Origin: Opitutales bacterium
Lineage (GTDB): Bacteria > Verrucomicrobiota > Verrucomicrobiia > Opitutales > Intestinicryptomonadaceae
DNA length: 7,351 nt
Assembly (NCBI GenBank): GCA_017526045.1
Contig: JAFXRX010000293.1
Coordinates: 1-7,351 of the forward strand
Direction of reading: 5' to 3'
A program made the translations under genes and the position numbers. Shown here in pieces: positions 1 to 4,715 of the stretch (position 1 is the stretch's first letter; each line of letters starts with the position of its first letter). The notes under the pieces are model-generated. The model was given only the letters and a program-made list of their open reading frames with translations. It had not been told where the DNA came from and made no database searches.

Positions 1-737
1 TAGGACTGCATGTCGAGGTGGTAGTCGATATGGTCCTGGGTTAGGTTAGTGAAGCATGCGCAGTCGATTTCTATGCCCTGCACGCGTTTTTGCGCGATTG
101 CGTGCGAGCTTACCTCAATCGCCGCCGCCTTGCATTTTGCGCGGCGCATTTGGTGGAGCATTGCGTAGGTTTCGAGCGCTTCGGGGGTCGTGCGCGCGGC
201 GGGCAGGCAGCGGCCGCCGAGGTCGTACTGGATTGTGCCGATTAGCCCGCACTTTTGCCCGATTTCGTTTAGGATGTGCTGGATGAGCCAGGTTACGCTC
301 GTCTTGCCGTTTGTGCCGGTAACGGCAAAAATCGACAAGTGCTCGTCGGGGTTTTCGTAAAAAGCCTTCGATGCCATCGCCATGGAGGTTGCTATGTCGT
401 CCACTTGAAGCCAGGCGGCGGGGAAATATTTTTCGGGGGCGGGGCGTTCGGAAATTATCGCCACCGCGCCGCGCCGCGCAGCCTGGTCGATGTACAAATT
501 GCCGTCGGTGTTCGCGCCCGAGACGGCGAAAAACGCGGCTCCCGCGACGACCCTTCGGCTGTCGTTTGAAAGCGTCTTTATCTCCGTATTTTTGTCGCCC
601 GTAAGCTTCCTGCATTTTATCGCGTTTGCGAGCATTTCGACGGTGAACGCGCTTGCGCCGCCGTCCGCCTGCGCGAAGGAAAGCCCGCCGCGCGGAGTTA
701 GACAAATTAAGCTTGCCAAATTTTTAAACCCGATCAT
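1..737 (-). CDS. murE: UDP-N-acetylmuramoyl-tripeptide synthetase MurE (partial, C-terminus beyond left edge)
   Basis: MurE is the cytoplasmic Mur ligase that adds the third amino acid (usually meso-diaminopimelate or lysine) to UDP-MurNAc-L-Ala-D-Glu, using ATP. The frame is open from the ATG at 737 to the window edge, giving 245 codons. The N-terminal UDP-binding domain shows LSNDSRRV at residues 56-63. The central ATP-binding domain has the P-loop GTNGKTS (141-147), TTPE (183-186), EVSSHA (208-213) and FTNLTQDHIDYH (229-240), all family hallmarks. The ATG directly follows the ftsI stop codon (TAA-ATG, no gap), so translational coupling is likely; a GAAAGA stretch lies upstream inside ftsI. 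About 25 more residues precede the first conserved block than is usual, but no better start is visible. The C-terminal DNPR/DNPA-type motif that tells diaminopimelate from lysine enzymes lies outside the window, so substrate choice cannot be read. Identification is firm. Confidence 0.96.
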   Translation of the reverse strand, partial: MIGFKNLASLICLTPRGGLSFAQADGGASAFTVEMLANAIKCRKLTGDKNTEIKTLSNDSRRVVAGAAFFAVSGANTDGNLYIDQAARRGAVAIISERPAPEKYFPAAWLQVDDIATSMAMASKAFYENPDEHLSIFAVTGTNGKTSVTWLIQHILNEIGQKCGLIGTIQYDLGGRCLPAARTTPEALETYAMLHQMRRAKCKAAAIEVSSHAIAQKRVQGIEIDCACFTNLTQDHIDYHLDMQS

Positions 738-2525
738 TTACCAGTCTTTCAGTGCTATGATGTTTTCAAATTCTTCGTCCGTTTGAATTCCCAAATAGCT
801 TGCAGCCTCCCTTGCGATGTTTGCAAACGCGGGGGCGGCGACCACGGAGCCGTAGCCCGGGCGGCCGTTTTCGCGGTGCGCGTCGTCGACGATTACCGTT
901 ATTACAAGGCGCGGCCTGTCGGAGGGGAAAAATCCGGTGAACGAGCCGACGTGCTGCTTTTTGCTGTATTTGCCGTTTATTATTTTCTGCGCCGTGCCGG
1001 TCTTGCCCGCGACTTTGAAGCCTTTTACGAGCGCGTTTTTGCCAGTGCCTTTTTCTGTAACGTCTGTTAAAATGTCGCACATGACCGCGGCGGTTTTGGG
1101 GCTTATTACCTGCCTTAGCCTCTTCGGCGCAAACACGATTTCCTCTGGGCTGTTTTCAGAATAAACCCTGCGTATGAGCTGCGGCTGCATATAGACGCCC
1201 TGGTTCGCGATTGTCGCCATTGCGCAGTGGATTTGCAGCGGGGTCGCGGCGATTGCGTGCCCCATGGGAAGGCGCGTTATGGTAAGGCCGTCCCAGTTTT
1301 TCGGGCTTGCCAAAAAGCCGTTGATTTCGCCCGAGAGCCCGAGCCCCGTTTTTGAGCCGTAGCCGAACTGTTTTGCGTAGTCGAAAAGCTTTTGGTCGCC
1401 GAGCATTGCGCCGAGCTGCGCCGAGCCGCGGTTTGAGCTTTGCTCCGCGATTTGGCGAACGCTCAAAATTCCCGCGGGGTGGTCGTCGGGCGGAAGCTTT
1501 AGAATTCTGCCGCGGTAGGTCAAAGTGGGGGCGGCGCAGTCGAAGGTGTCGTCCTGCGTTACGAGGTCTTCGTTAAGAGCCGCGGAAATCGGGACGATTT
1601 TGAAGGTCGAACCCGGCTCGATTTGCGAGGAGATTGCGAAATTTTTGAGGTTTTCGAGCGGGTATTGGTTGTAGTTGTTGGGGTCGAAAGCGGGGTAGTT
1701 TGCAAGCGCCAAAATAAAGCCCGTTGCGGGGTCGCTTACGATTATTGAGGCGTTTTCGGGATGGAAATTTTCGACGATTTTTTGGAGCTGGCGGTTCGCC
1801 ATTTCCTGGATGATTATGTCGATGGAAAGCTCTATGTTCATCCCGTCGACCGGCGGGACTTCGCGCGTCCTGAAATGGGCAATCTCGCGCCTGCGCGCGT
1901 CCTTTTCGCCCTGAATCCAGCCTTCCTGGCCTTTCAAATACCAGTTTGCGGAGCTTTCTATGCCGCTTACGGGGACGCCCTCCTTGTTCACAAAGCCGAT
2001 GACGTGGCAGGCGAGAGCCTCCGAGGGGTAGCTGCGGACGTATTTTCTGTCGCCCTTTATCCCGTAAATTTTGAGCGCGGAAATTTCCTCGTAGACGTTT
2101 TCCTCGATTGTGCCTATCAGCCTCCAGCGCACTTTAAGCGTTTTGCCGGACTTGTCCGCGTATTCATGCCTTTTGCATTTTTCCAAAATTTCGGGCAGGG
2201 GGATGTTCAAAATTTTGGACATTTTTTCGAGCTTTTCGCGCGTGTCGGGGCCATCCCAAATTTCGCCGATGGCCTCGGGGTCGACGCCAAGGTCGATGAC
2301 AGGGCGCGAGGAGGCGAGCAGGTTGCCGCGGGAGTCGGTTATGTTGCCGCGCTTTGCGTTTATGATTCTAACAACCTGCCTCTGGCTCGAAACTTTTTCG
2401 CGGCTCTTCGGGGCCTCGACAACGTGCAAATCGTAAAGCTTCCATACCATTACGCAAAAAAACGCCGCCGTGCAAAGGCACAGCGCCATGTATCTTCGCT
2501 TTGATATGAAGGGCGATATTCTCAT
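738..2525 (-). CDS. ftsI: Septal class B penicillin-binding protein (FtsI/PBP3-type transpeptidase)
   Basis: This 595-residue protein is a D,D-transpeptidase that crosslinks septal peptidoglycan in the periplasm while anchored in the inner membrane. A single transmembrane segment spans about residues 12-30. The PBP dimerisation region begins with RGNITDSRGNLLA (59-71). The transpeptidase domain (about 230-575) carries the three active-site motifs: STFK with nucleophile Ser306 and Lys309, SSN at 363-365, and KTGT at 508-511. Length and order match FtsI, and there is no PASTA domain at the C-terminus. The ATG overlaps the upstream ftsL-like stop in an ATGA arrangement, and murE begins immediately after the TAA, so translation of the three is probably coupled. 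Position in the dcw cluster, between ftsL and murE, supports FtsI over the elongation enzyme PBP2 (MrdA). Spo-type paralogues are an alternative only in spore formers, for which there is no sign. Confidence 0.96.
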   Translation of the reverse strand: MRISPFISKRRYMALCLCTAAFFCVMVWKLYDLHVVEAPKSREKVSSQRQVVRIINAKRGNITDSRGNLLASSRPVIDLGVDPEAIGEIWDGPDTREKLEKMSKILNIPLPEILEKCKRHEYADKSGKTLKVRWRLIGTIEENVYEEISALKIYGIKGDRKYVRSYPSEALACHVIGFVNKEGVPVSGIESSANWYLKGQEGWIQGEKDARRREIAHFRTREVPPVDGMNIELSIDIIIQEMANRQLQKIVENFHPENASIIVSDPATGFILALANYPAFDPNNYNQYPLENLKNFAISSQIEPGSTFKIVPISAALNEDLVTQDDTFDCAAPTLTYRGRILKLPPDDHPAGILSVRQIAEQSSNRGSAQLGAMLGDQKLFDYAKQFGYGSKTGLGLSGEINGFLASPKNWDGLTITRLPMGHAIAATPLQIHCAMATIANQGVYMQPQLIRRVYSENSPEEIVFAPKRLRQVISPKTAAVMCDILTDVTEKGTGKNALVKGFKVAGKTGTAQKIINGKYSKKQHVGSFTGFFPSDRPRLVITVIVDDAHRENGRPGYGSVVAAPAFANIAREAASYLGIQTDEEFENIIALKDW

Positions 2526-2887
2526 CTTTGGGCTGTTCTAAGCGTCTTTTGCGAACCCTGCCTGCGCGCGAGCATGCGCTTTGTGCTCTTTTGCCCGTCG
2601 GGCAGAATTTCGGTAATTTGATAGGCGAGGACGAGCCTGTCCGAGGGCGGCGGCGCGAGCCTTGCGCCCGCCTTTTCGCGCAGGAACGCGGGGGCGTGCA
2701 CTTTGGCGATTTCGGCGTCCCAATAGTCGTTTTCGCGGTTGAGGGCGCGCAGGCTGTTTTCGGCGCGCTTCATTTCCTTTGCGATGTTGGAGCATTCGCG
2801 CATCAAAAACGACTTGCCAAAACTGCCGCCTGCCACGACGAGGCTCAGAAGAAATATTAGGGATAAAAACACTGTCTTGTTTCTCAT
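2522..2887 (-). CDS. ftsL: FtsL-like cell division protein
   Basis: This is a 121-residue bitopic membrane protein. It has a short basic N-terminus (MRNK), one hydrophobic segment at about residues 5-22, then a charged helical region at about 30-65 with heptad-like spacing (KEMKRAENSLRALNREND), followed by a segment of the FtsL type (EIAKVHAPAFLREKAGARL, about 59-77). FtsL, with FtsB and FtsQ, forms the periplasmic scaffold that activates FtsWI at the septum. FtsL sequences diverge strongly, so the call rests on topology, size and location between rsmH and ftsI, which is the standard ftsL slot. It starts 4 bases after the rsmH stop, and its TGA overlaps the ftsI ATG (ATGA at 2522-2525). An AGAAAG stretch about 14 bases upstream of the start is the only ribosome-binding candidate. 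The C-terminal tail after about residue 95 is basic and unlike anything I recognise. Confidence 0.82.
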   Translation of the reverse strand: MRNKTVFLSLIFLLSLVVAGGSFGKSFLMRECSNIAKEMKRAENSLRALNRENDYWDAEIAKVHAPAFLREKAGARLAPPPSDRLVLAYQITEILPDGQKSTKRMLARRQGSQKTLRTAQR

Positions 2888-2891
2888 TTTT

Positions 2892-3833
2892 TTACAGCTT
2901 TCTAATTGCGCGCAGCTTTGCGGAGCGCGAGCGGGGGTTTCTGGAAATTTCGGCGTCCGAGGCGCAAATCGGCTTGCGCGTCAAAAGCTCGGCGCGCTTT
3001 ACGCGGTCTTGGACGAAGGAGCTGTCGAAGCGGTCTTCGGGCAGCCCCGCCATCTTTTTGAAAAATTTTTTTACAATCCTGTCTTCGAGCGAGTGGAACG
3101 AGATGACCGCCAAGACTCCGTTGGGCGCAAGCAGCTCGAACGCCGCGGGCAGGGCTTTTTCGATTTCTAAAAGCTCGCCGTTTACGGCAATGCGCAGAGC
3201 CTGGAAAGTCAGTGTGGCGGGGTGGATTTTAGAGCGCGGGTTGCGCCCGAGGGTTTTTTCGATTAAATTCGCCAAATCGAGGGTTGTGTTGAGCGAGCCT
3301 TCGGCGTCTTTTATGGCGCGGGCGGCTTTTTTGTAGCGGGGCTCCTCGCCGTAGCCGCGCAGGATTTCCTCGAGCTCTTTGAGGGGGGTTTGGCGTATGA
3401 GCTCAATGGCTGTGATGCCTTTTGAGGTGTCCATTCGCATGTCGAGAGGCCCCTCGCTTTTGAGCGAGAAGCCGCGCTCGGCCTCGTCGAGCTGGAATGA
3501 GGATACGCCGAGATCCATAAGCACCCCGGCGTATCCCGATGTTTTTAGTTCGTTCAGTTTGGAGAATGGCTCTCCGATAAATTGAAATCTTTGCGGAAAT
3601 TCCTCCGCGAATTTTTTTGCGCGCTGCGCGGCGTCTTGGTCGCGGTCGAAAGCCAGAAGCGAGCAGTCCGCGCTTTGCAAAATCGCGCGGGAGTGCCCGC
3701 CGCCGCCGAAAGTGCAGTCGATGTATTTTTCGCCGTTTTTCGGCGCAAACAGCCTTAAAGCCTCGTCTTTGAGTACGGGTTCGTGTCCGATTTTACCGGA
3801 AGGGGGGAGACTTTCAGGGCATTTTGAATACAT
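2892..3833 (-). CDS. rsmH: 16S rRNA (cytosine-1402 N4) methyltransferase RsmH (MraW)
   Basis: RsmH is an S-adenosylmethionine-dependent enzyme that methylates N4 of C1402 in 16S rRNA, at the decoding centre. The protein has 313 residues, the normal family size. Diagnostic blocks are HEPVLKDEAL (17-26), the SAM-binding loop DCTFGGGGHS (39-48), AFDRD (61-65), DLGVSSFQLD (107-116), GFSLKSEGPLDMRMD (121-135), HPATLTFQALRIAVNGEL (204-221) and ISFHSLEDRIVKKFF (244-258), ending with the basic SRNPRSRSAKLRAIRK tail. The ATG at 3833 gives about 16 residues before the first conserved block, as usual. The sequence upstream of the start has no convincing Shine-Dalgarno. The start overlaps the last 20 bases of a possible small ORF, which could supply ribosomes by coupling. 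It follows mraZ in the dcw operon, its conserved place in most bacteria. Confidence 0.97.
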   Translation of the reverse strand: MYSKCPESLPPSGKIGHEPVLKDEALRLFAPKNGEKYIDCTFGGGGHSRAILQSADCSLLAFDRDQDAAQRAKKFAEEFPQRFQFIGEPFSKLNELKTSGYAGVLMDLGVSSFQLDEAERGFSLKSEGPLDMRMDTSKGITAIELIRQTPLKELEEILRGYGEEPRYKKAARAIKDAEGSLNTTLDLANLIEKTLGRNPRSKIHPATLTFQALRIAVNGELLEIEKALPAAFELLAPNGVLAVISFHSLEDRIVKKFFKKMAGLPEDRFDSSFVQDRVKRAELLTRKPICASDAEISRNPRSRSAKLRAIRKL

Positions 3834-3993
3834 CTAAAAAGGCTTTGAACAAGTTGGTTTTTTTGCGGCGCGCCTCTTTTTGCTTTTTCAGCTGCGAAGG
3901 CGGGAGCTCAAAATATTGCCAAGCCGAGCGGGGGTCTTCTTTTGTGGAGGAGAGTGTGCCTGTTGATATTAGCAGTCTGGATAAGTTTTGCAT
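3814..3993 (-). CDS. Possible small basic protein between mraZ and rsmH (unrecognised)
   Basis: This 59-codon ORF would fill the only sizeable gap in an otherwise tight operon (about 170 bases between the mraZ stop and the rsmH start). It begins 11 bases after the mraZ stop and ends 20 bases inside rsmH in another frame. The product would be soluble, with no membrane segment, and rich in Lys/Arg in its second half: PRSAWQYFELPPSQLKKQKE (21-40), then ARRKKTNLFKAFLDVF. The aromatic/proline block followed by an amphipathic basic helix looks protein-like rather than random, but I recognise no family. An in-frame ATG at 4065 would lengthen it into mraZ; the 3993 start fits the operon spacing better. 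There is no clear ribosome binding site. It may instead be an untranslated spacer, so confidence is moderate. Confidence 0.45.
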   Translation of the reverse strand: MQNLSRLLISTGTLSSTKEDPRSAWQYFELPPSQLKKQKEARRKKTNLFKAFLDVFKMP

Positions 3994-4004
3994 GTTGTGT
4001 TCGG

Positions 4005-4466
4005 TTAAATTCCAAGCTCGGATAGGACGTCCTCGACGCTTTCGCCGCCTTCCTTTTTCGACCATTCTTCAAACTTTTCGGGATTCCAAATCTGAAAAGT
4101 CGTCAGATTGCCTATTAAAATTGTCTCTTTGGAAATTTCCGCATATGCAGTGAGCTTTTCCGTCAGCGAAATGCGCCCCTGCTTGTCGCAGCCGAGGCTT
4201 TCGCCTTTTCTGAAAATATTTAAGAGCACCCTTTGCCTGTCCTGGTTTGCCATACCCATTTGGGAGACCTTTTCATAGAGCTTTTCGGTCATTTCCGGAG
4301 GATAGAGCGTGATAGAACCGTTCGGGTTGGGCAGGGCAAGATACGCGCTTTCGCCGTCGTCGCCCGAGAACCGCCACTTCGAAGGCACAGTCAGACGGCG
4401 CTTGTCGTCCATTGGGCGGGAGTATTCGCCCATGAATAGAGGTCTGGCTGTGCGGTTGGTTGACAT
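4005..4466 (-). CDS. mraZ: Transcriptional regulator MraZ
   Basis: MraZ is a DNA-binding protein of the AbrB-like fold that assembles as a ring and represses or tunes its own dcw operon. With the start at 4466 the product has 153 residues. It contains the two family repeats: GEYSRPMDDKRRLTVPSKWRF (about 13-33, with the DDKRR DNA-contact region) and CDKQGRISLTEKLTAYAEI (93-111). I chose 4466 over the longer in-frame ATG at 4511 because 4511 lies inside the operator and upstream of the predicted transcription start. The ATG at 4433 would give the shortest canonical MraZ (MGEYS...) and remains possible. No start has a clear Shine-Dalgarno. It is the first gene of the operon, and the TGG boxes just upstream indicate autoregulation. 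The acidic C-terminal tail (about 138-153) is a plausible family extension. Confidence 0.93.
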   Translation of the reverse strand: MSTNRTARPLFMGEYSRPMDDKRRLTVPSKWRFSGDDGESAYLALPNPNGSITLYPPEMTEKLYEKVSQMGMANQDRQRVLLNIFRKGESLGCDKQGRISLTEKLTAYAEISKETILIGNLTTFQIWNPEKFEEWSKKEGGESVEDVLSELGI

Positions 4467-4485
4467 GGCAGTATCAATATTTTTC

Positions 4486-4520
4486 ACCCATTTCCTACCA
4501 TAATCACCCATTTTTCCCCA
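4486..4520 (-). promoter_or_regulatory. MraZ operator: four TGG boxes with 10-bp period
   Basis: Reading the minus strand, the boxes are TGGGG (4520-4516), TGGGT (4510-4506), TGGTA (4500-4496) and TGGGT (4490-4486), separated by exactly 5 bases each. MraZ is known to bind direct TGGGN repeats with 5-base spacers upstream of its own gene. Three boxes match fully and the third is degenerate. They lie on one face of the helix over the spacer, the -10 region and the predicted start site, so MraZ bound here would block RNA polymerase. Confidence 0.85.
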
Positions 4521-4527
4521 CTGTCAA
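4500..4527 (-). promoter_or_regulatory. Sigma70-type promoter of the dcw operon
   Basis: On the minus strand there is a perfect -35 TTGACA (4527-4522), a 16-base spacer and GATTAT (4505-4500), which matches the -10 consensus at four of six positions. Transcription would begin near 4493, leaving about 27 bases before the mraZ start at 4466. Predicted from sequence only. Confidence 0.7.
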
Positions 4528-4535
4528 CAATTTTT

Positions 4536-4550
4536 TGGAAAATTTTTCCA
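4536..4550. repeat. Short perfect inverted repeat in the divergent spacer
   Basis: TGGAAAA and TTTTCCA form 7-base arms around a single central T. The site lies between the two divergent promoters, just upstream of the mraZ -35. It could be a dimeric regulator site or simply a product of the local A/T tracts. Confidence 0.4.
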
Positions 4551-4657
4551 CTTTTTTAAAAAAATTTTTATTTTTTTGGGCGGGTTGACAAATTTTTGGG
4601 ATTTTTTGGCGCGAAATTGGAAAAATTTTTCGCAAAACATGGGAAAACTGAAAGAAT

Positions 4658-4685
4658 TTGACAGCCGCTTTGCGCTTAATAAAAT
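4658..4685 (+). promoter_or_regulatory. Sigma70-type promoter of the Sel1-repeat gene
   Basis: TTGACA (4658-4663, perfect -35), a 16-base spacer and TAAAAT (4680-4685, five of six to consensus). Transcription would begin near 4692, leaving a leader of about 24 bases with no Shine-Dalgarno before the ATG at 4716. Confidence 0.72.
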
Positions 4686-4715
4686 TTATTCATAAATTAA
4701 AACGAACTGATTTTT

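Noticed and set aside
115..705. Minus-strand frame of 196 codons inside murE
   Set aside because: It is an Arg-rich out-of-frame shadow of murE; the correct frame from 737 carries every Mur ligase motif.
1761..2504. Long plus-strand open frame (247 codons) opposite ftsI
   Set aside because: It is antisense to a firmly identified gene, has no recognisable domain, and its openness follows from the G/C-biased third positions of ftsI.
4585..4590. A further TTGACA on the plus strand as a promoter
   Set aside because: No acceptable -10 lies 15-19 bases downstream (the region reads GGCGCG); the TTGACA at 4658 has a much better partner.
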